Shown here piece by piece: positions 1 to 8,656 of a stretch of 22,252 bases of DNA (position 1 is its first letter; the number at the start of each line of letters is the position of its first letter). The translations under genes and the position numbers were made by a program. A model generated the notes under the pieces. The model was not told the origin of the DNA. It saw only the letters and a list, made by a program, of their open reading frames with translations, and did not search any database. The DNA is from CAYNNP01 sp964398215 (GTDB lineage: Bacteria; Planctomycetota; Planctomycetia; Pirellulales; Pirellulaceae): positions 1 to 22,252 of the forward strand of contig CAYNNP010000098.1 in the NCBI GenBank assembly GCA_964398215.1, in the 5' to 3' direction.

Positions 1-113
1 AGCATGTCGCCACTCCGTGGCTGGCGAATTGCGGGGCAACATCAGTTCCTGAACGATCAAGTAAATTACGTTGCCGCTGTAATTTGCAGCATAAACAGTG
101 CAGCGTTTCCAAG

Positions 114-170
114 AAAGCGCAACTGGTATGTTGCATTCAACAACAAAAAACTCACGCTTCGGGTTACCAA
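114..170. repeat. Composite intergenic repeat, left-end copy
   Basis: Two short blocks lie here: aaagcgcaact at 114-124 and ctcacgcttcgggttacc at 151-168. The same two blocks, reverse-complemented and closer together, recur at 22105-22137, and the second block forms both arms of the large inverted repeat at 22155-22229. Repetition is seen directly. That this is a genome-wide, REP-like or mobile family is inference. No gene is seen between base 1 and the esterase stop at 224. Confidence 0.5.
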
Positions 171-192
171 AAAAACGTAACTGCAAACTCAT

Positions 193-222
193 GTCATGGG
201 CTAGGGGGAACCCAACCATGAC
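193..222 (-). terminator. Putative terminator hairpin after the esterase gene
   Basis: GTCATGG (193-199) pairs with CCATGAC (216-222), enclosing a second short stem GGG/CCC around a GGAA-type loop. The hairpin starts right after the esterase stop codon on the minus strand. A run of seven T follows on that strand about 20 bases further (near 169-175), so termination is plausible, although the T run is further from the stem than in a classic intrinsic terminator. Confidence 0.45.
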
Positions 223-223
223 T

Positions 224-1162
224 CTATGGCTTGGGCTGAAGTTCAGTGCTCGAGTTGGCTTCAACTAAGTGAGACTTAAAAAAATTACAGATCACTGTCG
301 CAGTTGATTGATCCGAAGCTCCCAGTGTGCGAGGCCAGGAATGTCTGCCCTTGATGATCTTGAAGAATTGAACTTCTGTTTTGTCTTTCGGATTCGTCCA
401 GTGACGTCGCTCAATTCGCTTATCGCTTTCTGAATTGGATACGATTTTGGTAGTCCTGAGAGTCAAGTTCTGACCTTCCGTCCAGAGCTTCAACACAGAA
501 TCAACGCTCAAGTAGCTTCCCCAACCATCGCGATTGTCGATGTCTCCTGCCCACTTGGTGACTCGGTCAGCAGTTCCGTGAACCGCCAAAACCGATACAC
601 GGTGCTTGGGCACAAAGCCATCGCTTCGTGATTTCATCATCGTACCTGCCACCGGGGCAATCGCGCGAACGATCTGCTTTTCCTCGCTTGCCAGTACGAA
701 ACACATATCGCCACCGTTCGACATGCCTGTTGCAAAGACCTGACGGGGATCCAGCTTCAGGTCTTTCGTTATGCGCTCAGTCATGGTTCGAACGAATGAG
801 ACGTCATCAACTTTCTCGTCTTTGTGAAACTCGTAGCCGACGTTAAAGAAAGTCTTTCCTCTGGAATCGCGAGTCCCCTGCGGGTAGATCACGACGAAGC
901 CATACTTTTGTGCGAGTGCGGCAAGGTCAGATGAACCACGGATCGAGTCTATCGAACCGGTATAGCCATGAAAGACCCACACCAGCGCTTTGGGCTGCGT
1001 GTTGGCTGGAACGTCAAGCACAAACTCCCGCTCCAGTCCCGCAACAACAATTTTGTGTTTGCCCGATGTCCAGTTACTCGTGGATTCCTCGGCAACACAA
1101 GGGCGCAAGCCACTTGAAAAGACCGCAGCAACGATGATCAAAAGCCTGGCAAGCATTCGCAT
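224..1162 (-). CDS. Secreted alpha/beta-hydrolase, PHB depolymerase / feruloyl esterase-like (CE1, LpqC type)
   Basis: A 312-residue protein with an N-terminal signal peptide (hydrophobic residues 4-18, likely cleaved after CVA near residue 24). The body has the alpha/beta-hydrolase order of the polyhydroxybutyrate depolymerase/CE1 esterase family: oxyanion-hole HGYTG (65-69), nucleophile GMSNGG with Ser148, acid candidate Asp199 in HGTAD, and catalytic His274 in GRHSWP. It should hydrolyse an ester bond in the periplasm or outside the cell; substrates in this family range from short polyesters to feruloyl or acetyl groups on polysaccharide, and the sequence does not decide. The ATG at 1162 is supported by an AGGAG at 1170-1174, 7 bases upstream. 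It lies 69 bp downstream of the CxxCH protein on the same strand and may be co-transcribed with it. Confidence 0.82.
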   Translation of the reverse strand: MRMLARLLIIVAAVFSSGLRPCVAEESTSNWTSGKHKIVVAGLEREFVLDVPANTQPKALVWVFHGYTGSIDSIRGSSDLAALAQKYGFVVIYPQGTRDSRGKTFFNVGYEFHKDEKVDDVSFVRTMTERITKDLKLDPRQVFATGMSNGGDMCFVLASEEKQIVRAIAPVAGTMMKSRSDGFVPKHRVSVLAVHGTADRVTKWAGDIDNRDGWGSYLSVDSVLKLWTEGQNLTLRTTKIVSNSESDKRIERRHWTNPKDKTEVQFFKIIKGRHSWPRTLGASDQSTATVICNFFKSHLVEANSSTELQPKP

Positions 1163-1231
1163 TCGCTCTCTCCTTTAATGACAGCCCGAAGAGACACGAG
1201 CTGATGCTACATAGTACCCGTTAAAACGCGG

Positions 1232-3715
1232 TTACCTCTTTCCTGACTTGGCGTAGATCTTGTGGCGGGGGTTTCCGCCGGCGCGGAGGTAGGCTACTAG
1301 ATTCGCTATCTCCTCTTTGGTGAACGTGTCCAATAGATTCGCTGGCATCATGCTATTCGTTGTGGGACGCGAAGTTTCTACTTCAGAGCGTTTGATCACT
1401 GTTAAGTCACTCGGATCCAACATGTTCGTCATGATTCTCAGGTCATCACCTTTCATATTGATGATTCGTCCGGTCACGGCACGCCCATCTTCGGTCAAAA
1501 ACTGTTGTGCTGCGTATTGATCGCTGATGACTTTACTTGGTTCGATGATCGAAACCAGCAGATCTTTGTACGTATAGCGTCCGCCAGCACCAGTTAGGTC
1601 GGGGCCCAAGATACCGCCTTGGACTCCCATGCGATGACACTTGTAGCACTGCGCCGCGACAAAAATCTCGCGACCTTGCGTGAAGTCTGGCTTCAAATCC
1701 TCGCTACTGACTGCGTCAAGCAATTCATCGACCTTCCATTGTTTTACCAAAGCACGTGGCTGTTCTTGTTTAACCGCCTGTTTGGGAGGATTCAAAATTT
1801 TGTCCAAACGATTCATGTCATCCCTCGTCAATCGTTTCTTAGCAACATCACGAATGTTGTTGATAAAACCACCAAACGACATGCCACCTCTTGCGGAGGA
1901 TTGAATTTCGTTGAACCATGAAAAATAGGCGTCGTCCAATTCTGGAGTCCAGCCAACTTGGGTCCCGCGGAGTGCCATGGCATAGTGAATTTGGTTTTCT
2001 TGGCTAGCAGCCTTTCCTAATTCCGCAACCACACGACGGATGCCTCGAGTATCACTGAGGTACACGAACATCTGACTTAATTCGCGGTCTACCTTGTTGT
2101 CGCCCGAGGGAAATTTACGCGGGAGCTGTGCAATAATCTGGTCAGATTCCACGCTGGTGATCGGGCCAATCCGGATGCCGATCAAGCTGTAAGCACGCAA
2201 CAAATCCAATCGTTGTGAACTGTTCAGGTCGGTCCACGAAATCGAATTCAGCATCTTCAATAAAGGCGCCTTGTCCGATTTCTTGCCGTTTCTGGCCAAA
2301 GCAACTGCGGCGATGATCTTGGCATGGTCGTTGGTAACACCCAGAACCTTGTCTCGCCAGTTCGCGACAGGTTGTTTTTCAAGTGCGATTCTAGCTGCAA
2401 ACCGAACACCACGATCGGCATCGCCCAGTGAAGCAAGCGCGGCATCAACAACATCGCTGGAAGGACTGGAGAGATGCATGTCCTCTAGCGTTTTTCGTTT
2501 TTGTCGCAAGCGTTTTGCCTGCTTGTCGCCTTTCGCCGCAACCGCATCTTCTTTGGCTCCTGTCCAGCGGATCCGATACAAACCGCTCTGCGTTCGTCTG
2601 CCACCGATTGTAAAGTACAGCATGCCGTCGGGGTGGACGACGATATCGGTCACGGGCAAGGGAGACGCGGTGGCAAATGTTTCAAAAGAACCGGCGTAAC
2701 TACTGCCGTCTTCGGTTAAATGGACGGCGTGAATGTTGCCGTAGCTCCAATCGCAAATGAACAGAGCATTCTGATACTTGGCAGGAAAGTTTGCTCCATA
2801 GCCAAAGCAAATACCTGTCGGCGAACCGGGACCAATATTGACCGCTGCGCCGAATGAGTCGGGATAATAGGCAGGCCATTTGCCGGTGCCGTTGCGCCAA
2901 CCAAATTCGGCACCACTGATGACATGATTGACTCGAGTTGGGCGATACCAAGGCGTACCGACGTCCCATTCCATGTCCGCGTCATAGGCAAACAACTCGC
3001 CATCTTTGTTCAGTGCGATATCGTATTGGTTGCGAAAGCCTGTCGCGATCAGTTCGATGTCTTTGCCATCAGCATTCATCGAAAGCACAAAACCGCCCGG
3101 AGCCATGCGTCGTGCGTTATGTCCACGAGCATCCGGCATCCTGCCCAGCAAGTGATCTTCTTTCCAATTCTGTGGAACACGTGAACGATCGACCGTGGGT
3201 AAGTTCGTATTGTTGCCCGCACACATGATGATACGTTTGCCATCGGGCGTCAGAATCATTGCATGGGGACCGTGTTCGCTGCCTCCGTTCAACGGCAGGA
3301 TGTGTTCTTTTTTGTCGTATTGGTCATCACCGTTGGTGTCAGTTAGTTTCCAAACTCCAGAGATATCGCCTCTATGATTAACGTTGGCATACAGACTGCC
3401 GAACGCACACAGCAAACCTTGCGCTCCCGTGAAGTCGATTGAGAGTTTTTCGACCTTTGTTTCGCTACCTGATACATCGATCCGATACAGCCCGCCGTAT
3501 TGGTCACACGCCACCAACCGTCCTTTGGGGTCAACTGTTAGGCTGACCCATGAACCTTGTTTGTCGCTGGGTACTTCGTACAAGAGTTCGGCTTTGAATC
3601 CCTCCAACGTGCTGATTTGATTGGATTTGGTGATACCGAGTCCGTCGCCAAAAGCGAACGTTGCGGAGAAAGTGAATACCACGAGCAGCGCGGCAATCCT
3701 TGATTCCTTGAGCAT
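1232..3715 (-). CDS. Secreted PVC-type heme-binding CxxCH protein (beta-propeller, HEAT-like and cytochrome c domains)
   Basis: An 827-residue exported protein. Residues 1-22 are a signal peptide. Residues about 30-380 form a glucose/sorbosone dehydrogenase-like or NHL-like beta-propeller (repeated DGxLY/F blades). About 400-670 is helical and HEAT-like. The C-terminus is the planctomycete 'putative heme-binding domain' with CYKCH at 690-694, a GPDLTG turn, and SMMP (Met789/790) as candidate distal ligand. Such proteins are thought to oxidise sugars or alcohols and pass electrons to a covalently bound heme, but their substrates are largely unknown. An ATG also exists at 3763; I chose 3715 because it begins the signal peptide directly and has CAGGAA 9 bases upstream (3725-3730). 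It is divergent from the PEPCK gene across about 217 bp. Confidence 0.88.
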   Translation of the reverse strand: MLKESRIAALLVVFTFSATFAFGDGLGITKSNQISTLEGFKAELLYEVPSDKQGSWVSLTVDPKGRLVACDQYGGLYRIDVSGSETKVEKLSIDFTGAQGLLCAFGSLYANVNHRGDISGVWKLTDTNGDDQYDKKEHILPLNGGSEHGPHAMILTPDGKRIIMCAGNNTNLPTVDRSRVPQNWKEDHLLGRMPDARGHNARRMAPGGFVLSMNADGKDIELIATGFRNQYDIALNKDGELFAYDADMEWDVGTPWYRPTRVNHVISGAEFGWRNGTGKWPAYYPDSFGAAVNIGPGSPTGICFGYGANFPAKYQNALFICDWSYGNIHAVHLTEDGSSYAGSFETFATASPLPVTDIVVHPDGMLYFTIGGRRTQSGLYRIRWTGAKEDAVAAKGDKQAKRLRQKRKTLEDMHLSSPSSDVVDAALASLGDADRGVRFAARIALEKQPVANWRDKVLGVTNDHAKIIAAVALARNGKKSDKAPLLKMLNSISWTDLNSSQRLDLLRAYSLIGIRIGPITSVESDQIIAQLPRKFPSGDNKVDRELSQMFVYLSDTRGIRRVVAELGKAASQENQIHYAMALRGTQVGWTPELDDAYFSWFNEIQSSARGGMSFGGFINNIRDVAKKRLTRDDMNRLDKILNPPKQAVKQEQPRALVKQWKVDELLDAVSSEDLKPDFTQGREIFVAAQCYKCHRMGVQGGILGPDLTGAGGRYTYKDLLVSIIEPSKVISDQYAAQQFLTEDGRAVTGRIINMKGDDLRIMTNMLDPSDLTVIKRSEVETSRPTTNSMMPANLLDTFTKEEIANLVAYLRAGGNPRHKIYAKSGKR

Positions 3716-3875
3716 CAAGATCGATTCCTGTGAAGGTGGGAAGCTGGGGGTCAATGGTGTCAAAGAACGCCAGTTTTGGAAGTCAAATGAGAACTCTGCG
3801 GTCTTTTCGAACCCATCATAGCGGGTTAATGGAGCTCAGGTGCGGGGAACAGGCAGTTGCCTCGACCAATTTTGG

Positions 3876-3896
3876 ACCTGACCGTATAGTCCAGGT
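3876..3896. promoter_or_regulatory. Imperfect dyad in the divergent intergenic region
   Basis: ACCTG at 3876-3880 is mirrored by CAGGT at 3892-3896, with overlapping TGGAC/GTCCA arms and a central TATAGT. It sits about 40 bases upstream of the PEPCK start and about 160 bases upstream of the CxxCH gene start, in the only intergenic space between these divergent genes (3716-3932). Operator or promoter function is a guess; no convincing -35/-10 pair at normal spacing was found. Confidence 0.2.
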
Positions 3897-3932
3897 GGAT
3901 TTTCGTTCCCTCAATATGGGCTCAATTGAAAT

Positions 3933-6900
3933 ATGTCTGTGATCAACGATTCAAAACAACTTCAACGACGTCTTGGCTGGGACAAGGTTGCTGCGAACAG
4001 CGACATCGAACGTCAGCACTTGCACGATTATCTTTCGTTGCAGCTTGCCTCCGCAGGATTGATTTCACCAGACGAAGATGGTGACCCTGAATCGATGACG
4101 ACCTACGCTGCGGGCATTCTGGAAACCCTGCGTGTAAAGAACCGTTTACTAGCCGACCACCGGGCGTCGGTGGATCTGCGAATCGAGACCTTTCTGAATC
4201 GGTACTTCGCCGACATCATTGACGGTCCGCTCCAGTTGCCTGGCCAAACTTTGACACTTGATCGTCACGGTATGGCACGAGCACTGAGTTTGCCAAAGGA
4301 CGGACATAAATTCGAGAACGAACTTGTGAAGTCCTATCGTTGCACAAACGGAGTACTGAACAATCCGCGCGCTGACCGGCGCACAACCGCTGGCACGTTC
4401 CATGTTGTGGACGGTGGACTTGCGATTCCTGGCGACAAGCGAATTGTGCCACGCAGCGCGTTCGTTAATTTGTTCCAAGCAGCGATGCAGCCGCCGGACG
4501 ACTTGATGCTACTGCCGTACACCAGTGATTCAAAGCACCCAGCGGGGACTTGGGTTTCATTGTTGCTGCGGCCACAAGTTTGTCCTGAAGTTGCTGGCCA
4601 CTGCGAAGCCAAGTTCCTTGAAACACGATTCTTTGTGCCCGGTTCGCTTGTCAGCAACTTGGATTTTGTTGAATCCATTTTCGGCAACGGTGGCGACCCA
4701 ATGATTCCGGATAACGATGCTGGTCTGGACGTTAAACATTGGAGTGGTCACACGGGCTGTGTCATTCTTGCTCCGCATTTGGTCAAAGTCACCAAGAAAG
4801 ACATGGGGCTGCCGCATTGGGATGATGCCAATGACCGCCAACGCAACGACGCGATGTGCTGGAAAGACGAGTCCGAACTGTACAACGACGGATCGGCATT
4901 CAAAGTTTCTTGTCGTGACGATTCTGGCGTGATGGTGACGATCATTGCCGACAACTATTACGGATACTGCAAGAAAGAAGTTAAAACACAGATCGGTTAT
5001 GCCGCCAATTTGATGGGCGCCGCCGAAGAAGAGCATGCGGGCGGCGCACTGGCGTTCGCTTCGTATTCGCTGGGCGATGAATTCCAGGTCAACAGCCGCC
5101 GATACAATGGGCGACGCTTTGAGGACGTGGCAAACGACTATGCGGAGTTCATTGATGTTCGCCCAGAAGGCTACGGTGTCGACAAACACGACCCAACCGT
5201 GATCTACATTCCAGAAGACGCGCTCGCGACTCTAAACGAACGATGCATCAAATGGAAAAAGGACGGACAAGAACAACGTATTCCGCTTTCACCGGCCAAC
5301 ATCTATATCGCGCCCAGTGGTTACAAACTGCGTTTGGAAAAACACCCCGCGGCTCCGTCATGGCGTCTGGTGGGCACCGTTGGCGAAGGCATTTTTTGCC
5401 ACAAACCCTGCACGGTTAGCGGTGGCGGTAAGAGTGAAATCAGCAAGAGTCTCCGTGACTACATGCTGTACGGTCCAATCTTTGTCAGTGACATTGATGA
5501 AGACATGCAGAAACTGGAAGAGATCTTTTCCAAGACGTTTCAGGATCGCTGGTCAGAGTCTTATCCCGGCCGTATCGACTACAGCGAACGGCCCAGCCGC
5601 AAGGTCTTGGATCCAACACGCAGTTTGGGCAGCGTGATCAAACTTCTGACGTCGTCGCCGGATTACAACGACGAATTCAATGCTTGGCTGGAAAGCATTC
5701 CCGAGCACGTTTATTCGATGGCGCTGATCATCAAACGTTTTACAAAGCAAGGCATGGAAGACAATTGGCGCGATCACTTTAGCGTCGATATCGTCAACGG
5801 ATCCAACGGCCACGAACTAAAGATCGGTGAGCGAGCGCTTGTAGGAACCTATCTTCGAGTTGGTTTGGACAAATCGAACTGGCGAACTTTTAAGCTTCGC
5901 CAAGACTTCATCGCGGCAGCCAAGGTGCAACGCGAAGACGATATCAGTTGCAGCGTTGTGGTTCCAGCGGCGGCTGTGCGTGACGTTGGCCCCGCGATCG
6001 CGGAGCAGCCGAGCTACAAGTTTGTGGAAAACTGCGAATATCGATTGTTCCAGCGTCCCGATGACGCTGTCCATCGAGGGTTGGACAAGCAAACTGAGTA
6101 TGACCTTTCGCGGCCTGGCAACTTTATCAGCAACTTTGAACCGCTGGACACCAACCAAGTGCGGAGAATTGTTTCCGACGCCATCGAGTTCGACAAGTTC
6201 ACCGGACCGATCGCGAACTTACTAACCGAAGCGGCCCAAGAAGATGACGGTTATGTCGTCAGCCCGGCCGATCCACGAATCGTCAACGGGCAACGCACCA
6301 AGAATCCGCGGTACTTGCAAGACCGTCCCGACATGGTCAACGCACGCGATACTTATGTTGCCATGCGCGGCGTACAACTGCATCGCAAACTACCGGCAGA
6401 TTCGCCCGTTCAAATTCCCGTTGGCGCCGTGCTCAGTGGCAGACGCAACAATCCGCCGGACCCTGCCGCCGGTTTTCGGTCGCTGGCTGTTTACTCGCCG
6501 CTGCACTACCAGGAACTTCCTGAATTGTTGATGGACTACGTTTGCTCGTTGACGGGCAAGAGTCCCAGCACAACCGGCGCGGGAAGCGAAGGCGCTTTGA
6601 CCAAAGGACCTTTCAATGCATTGATGCCTTCGGTGGATTTGAATTCCGTGATTGCATCGATGATATTGACGGGGCTGGGTGGATTCAGCACGGCGGCAGG
6701 ACATGTTGGCCCAAGGTTCCAGGTCGGTCACGACATTTCACTGCTGGTACCGGAAATCTGGTGTCGCCTGGGACCAAAGGAACGTGACCCGAATCAGATG
6801 ATCGCAGATGGAATGCTGGAAAAGGTCGAAGACTATCAATACGACGGACAGTTGATTCCCGCCAGTCGACTTGGCTATCGAATCACGGCAAAGTTTGTTC

Positions 6901-7448
6901 GATCCTACATGGCTCGCGTCTTTGATAATCCGGACAAGGTGTTCAGCGACGAGATTCTTCGCCCGGAACAACAAGACCCCGCGTCATTCGCCGATGGAGT
7001 TTTGTATATCGCAGAGGCTCAGAAACGAGTAGCCGAGTTGTACCTTGTTGACGGCGGGTACGAACTGGCCTGCCCACCACTTCAAGCGATTTTGAACATC
7101 ATGGCTAATGGTAATCACCAAGGCTTGACGATTGACGATCCTAAGATTCGAGAAATGTTCACCTGTGATTCTTTGCTTGGCAGCGATTGGTATCGTCGTC
7201 GCCTTGCTCAAAAGAAGTATCGAGACACCGAACATTGGAAGGGCTTTGTGGAACGGCTAAGTTCATTCCAAAGTACAGATGGATCAGGATCAGTGGATCT
7301 GAACGCAAGACTGGAATATGCCAAGAGCATGTTGGCCGCAGCAGAATCTGACGGCTACGAAGAATCTTTGGTCGGAACTCTCGGTGCAGATCCGATGCGT
7401 CCTTCAACGACTGATGTATCGTTGGTCGATCGCCTAGCCAGCGTTTGA
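3933..7448 (+). CDS. Pyrophosphate-dependent phosphoenolpyruvate carboxykinase (PPi-PEPCK)
   Basis: A 1171-residue cytosolic protein without signal peptide or membrane segment. Length and motifs fit the PPi-type PEPCK family known from Propionibacterium freudenreichii and Entamoeba, twice the size of ATP/GTP PEPCKs. Recognised blocks in order: FGNGGDP and HTGCVILAPHL (about 250-285), DNYYGYCKKEVKTQ (about 340-355), the phosphate-loop-like SGGGKSEISKS (496-506), CEYRLFQRPDD (about 700), AGRRNNPP-like SGRRNNPP (about 835) and TGKSPSTTGAGSEG (874-887). The family catalyses oxaloacetate + PPi <-> PEP + CO2 + Pi, linking glycolysis or gluconeogenesis to pyrophosphate. The ATG at 3933 has no clear Shine-Dalgarno. 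It is monocistronic, diverging from the CxxCH gene and converging on the thioredoxin gene. The identification rests on remembered family sequence, not an alignment. Confidence 0.9.
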   Translation: MSVINDSKQLQRRLGWDKVAANSDIERQHLHDYLSLQLASAGLISPDEDGDPESMTTYAAGILETLRVKNRLLADHRASVDLRIETFLNRYFADIIDGPLQLPGQTLTLDRHGMARALSLPKDGHKFENELVKSYRCTNGVLNNPRADRRTTAGTFHVVDGGLAIPGDKRIVPRSAFVNLFQAAMQPPDDLMLLPYTSDSKHPAGTWVSLLLRPQVCPEVAGHCEAKFLETRFFVPGSLVSNLDFVESIFGNGGDPMIPDNDAGLDVKHWSGHTGCVILAPHLVKVTKKDMGLPHWDDANDRQRNDAMCWKDESELYNDGSAFKVSCRDDSGVMVTIIADNYYGYCKKEVKTQIGYAANLMGAAEEEHAGGALAFASYSLGDEFQVNSRRYNGRRFEDVANDYAEFIDVRPEGYGVDKHDPTVIYIPEDALATLNERCIKWKKDGQEQRIPLSPANIYIAPSGYKLRLEKHPAAPSWRLVGTVGEGIFCHKPCTVSGGGKSEISKSLRDYMLYGPIFVSDIDEDMQKLEEIFSKTFQDRWSESYPGRIDYSERPSRKVLDPTRSLGSVIKLLTSSPDYNDEFNAWLESIPEHVYSMALIIKRFTKQGMEDNWRDHFSVDIVNGSNGHELKIGERALVGTYLRVGLDKSNWRTFKLRQDFIAAAKVQREDDISCSVVVPAAAVRDVGPAIAEQPSYKFVENCEYRLFQRPDDAVHRGLDKQTEYDLSRPGNFISNFEPLDTNQVRRIVSDAIEFDKFTGPIANLLTEAAQEDDGYVVSPADPRIVNGQRTKNPRYLQDRPDMVNARDTYVAMRGVQLHRKLPADSPVQIPVGAVLSGRRNNPPDPAAGFRSLAVYSPLHYQELPELLMDYVCSLTGKSPSTTGAGSEGALTKGPFNALMPSVDLNSVIASMILTGLGGFSTAAGHVGPRFQVGHDISLLVPEIWCRLGPKERDPNQMIADGMLEKVEDYQYDGQLIPASRLGYRITAKFVRSYMARVFDNPDKVFSDEILRPEQQDPASFADGVLYIAEAQKRVAELYLVDGGYELACPPLQAILNIMANGNHQGLTIDDPKIREMFTCDSLLGSDWYRRRLAQKKYRDTEHWKGFVERLSSFQSTDGSGSVDLNARLEYAKSMLAAAESDGYEESLVGTLGADPMRPSTTDVSLVDRLASV

Positions 7449-7470
7449 ACGCCCGCGTCCGGCAAACCAT

Positions 7471-7507
7471 GTAGCCGAATTCGCCAGAGTTTGGCGAATC
7501 CAGCTAC
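7471..7507. terminator. Bidirectional hairpin element between convergent genes
   Basis: ATTCGCCA (7479-7486) pairs with TGGCGAAT (7492-7499) around a 5-base loop, and outer arms GTAGC (7471-7475) and GCTAC (7503-7507) extend the dyad. It lies 22 bp after the PEPCK stop and 30 bp before the stop of the opposing thioredoxin gene, so it can act as a shared terminator. A short T run (7508-7512) follows on the plus strand. I recall similar gaattcgcca/tggcgaatcc dyads as common in Pirellulaceae intergenic DNA; that needs a genome count. Confidence 0.6.
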
Positions 7508-7537
7508 TTTTGAACTTGATGCTAACGATTCGTCAAA

Positions 7538-8656
7538 CTATTTGGACGCTTTCTTTAGCTTCTCTTTGAGCTGAACCAAGAACGGTTCCAGGCGTTTCTT
7601 TTGGCGCTCATCAGCTGCCGAATCGAGCGCCTTTTCCATTGCCGCGATGGCCGCTTTTGTGTCGTTCGCATCATCATGCAATCGAGCCAGCGTATCGAAC
7701 AAGAATGGTTTGACAGTTCGGTCACCTTTGTCGGCAACTGCTGCCAAGGCTTTGGTAGCCGATCCAAGCAACGGGCCTGCTTTGCCGCCAGATTGAATCA
7801 AGTCATGAATCGAATAAGCGAACTGGCCGACCTGCCGTGGATCGTCCTTCATCAAATCCAATTGCTCTTGATAGAAAGCGACTACATCAGGATCGACTTG
7901 GCCAGCCGACAATTTCAAACTGTGCCGTGTTGCGATCCATTCCTGTTTTATTGCTGGGTTATCAGATTCCTTGCTCAACTTTTCAGCCAAGGCAATTGCC
8001 TCGTCAAACTTCTTGGCTTGAGCAAGTATCGAAAGTTGCTCATAGTTCTTTTCCATATCCGCGCGTTCTTGAAACTGCTTGCGGAATGCTTCACGATCCC
8101 ACTTGTCGCCAACAACTGCAGCTAGAGGCTCATCCATTTCCATTGGGTGTCCGATCCATTCGACCATGCCGGTTTTGCCGACGATGAACGAAGTCGGGAT
8201 GCCCTGTTGATTGGCTGCTTCCATGTAAGCTTTGTGTGTCGATCTGTCTGGGTCCGTGGTCAAGCAATAGGCGGCAGTCACATCAGAGATCTTCTTGCCT
8301 GCTTGTGGATGATCGCGATCCATGATTCCCTTGACCGTTTCAATGTCCTCGTCCGAGACGCTAACAATTTGAACTTTCTGGCCACGATACTTGTTTTGAA
8401 GTTCTGCTAGGTGAGGCATGCTCATCACACATGGTCCACACCATGTCGCCCAGAACTCAACCACATAGACGTTTCCTTTTTTGAATTCCTTGACAGGCTT
8501 GAAGAATCCATTTCCGTCTTGAACCCAATGTTCGATGTCCAGCGTCGGAGCAGCCGAACCAATGGTTAGATCCTTTGCCGTGGCATCGGCAGGGGACCAA
8601 GTGGCGAACAAAATCGCGGCACAGAATACGACAGTCAAAAACATTCGTGTGATCAT
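7538..8656 (-). CDS. Secreted TlpA/ResA-like thioredoxin-domain protein with helical C-terminal tail
   Basis: A 372-residue protein with a signal peptide (hydrophobic residues 5-20, A-x-A near 24-27), a TlpA/AhpC-TSA-like thioredoxin domain (about 30-190) and a helical, TPR-like C-terminal half (about 195-372). The redox motif is WCGPC with Cys73 and Cys76, and the cis-proline is in GIPTSF (about 152-157). It probably acts as a periplasmic thiol-disulfide reductase. The tail, with repeated 30-40-residue helical pairs such as AQAKKFDEAIALAEKL, may bind a partner; its role is unknown. M1 or M5 could be the start and neither has a good ribosome site. It converges on the PEPCK gene with the hairpin element between them. 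Confidence 0.87.
   Translation of the reverse strand: MITRMFLTVVFCAAILFATWSPADATAKDLTIGSAAPTLDIEHWVQDGNGFFKPVKEFKKGNVYVVEFWATWCGPCVMSMPHLAELQNKYRGQKVQIVSVSDEDIETVKGIMDRDHPQAGKKISDVTAAYCLTTDPDRSTHKAYMEAANQQGIPTSFIVGKTGMVEWIGHPMEMDEPLAAVVGDKWDREAFRKQFQERADMEKNYEQLSILAQAKKFDEAIALAEKLSKESDNPAIKQEWIATRHSLKLSAGQVDPDVVAFYQEQLDLMKDDPRQVGQFAYSIHDLIQSGGKAGPLLGSATKALAAVADKGDRTVKPFLFDTLARLHDDANDTKAAIAAMEKALDSAADERQKKRLEPFLVQLKEKLKKASK

Noticed and set aside
4557..5189. 210-codon minus-strand frame inside the PEPCK gene
   Set aside because: Antisense shadow of a gene with strong family motifs; no recognisable domain.
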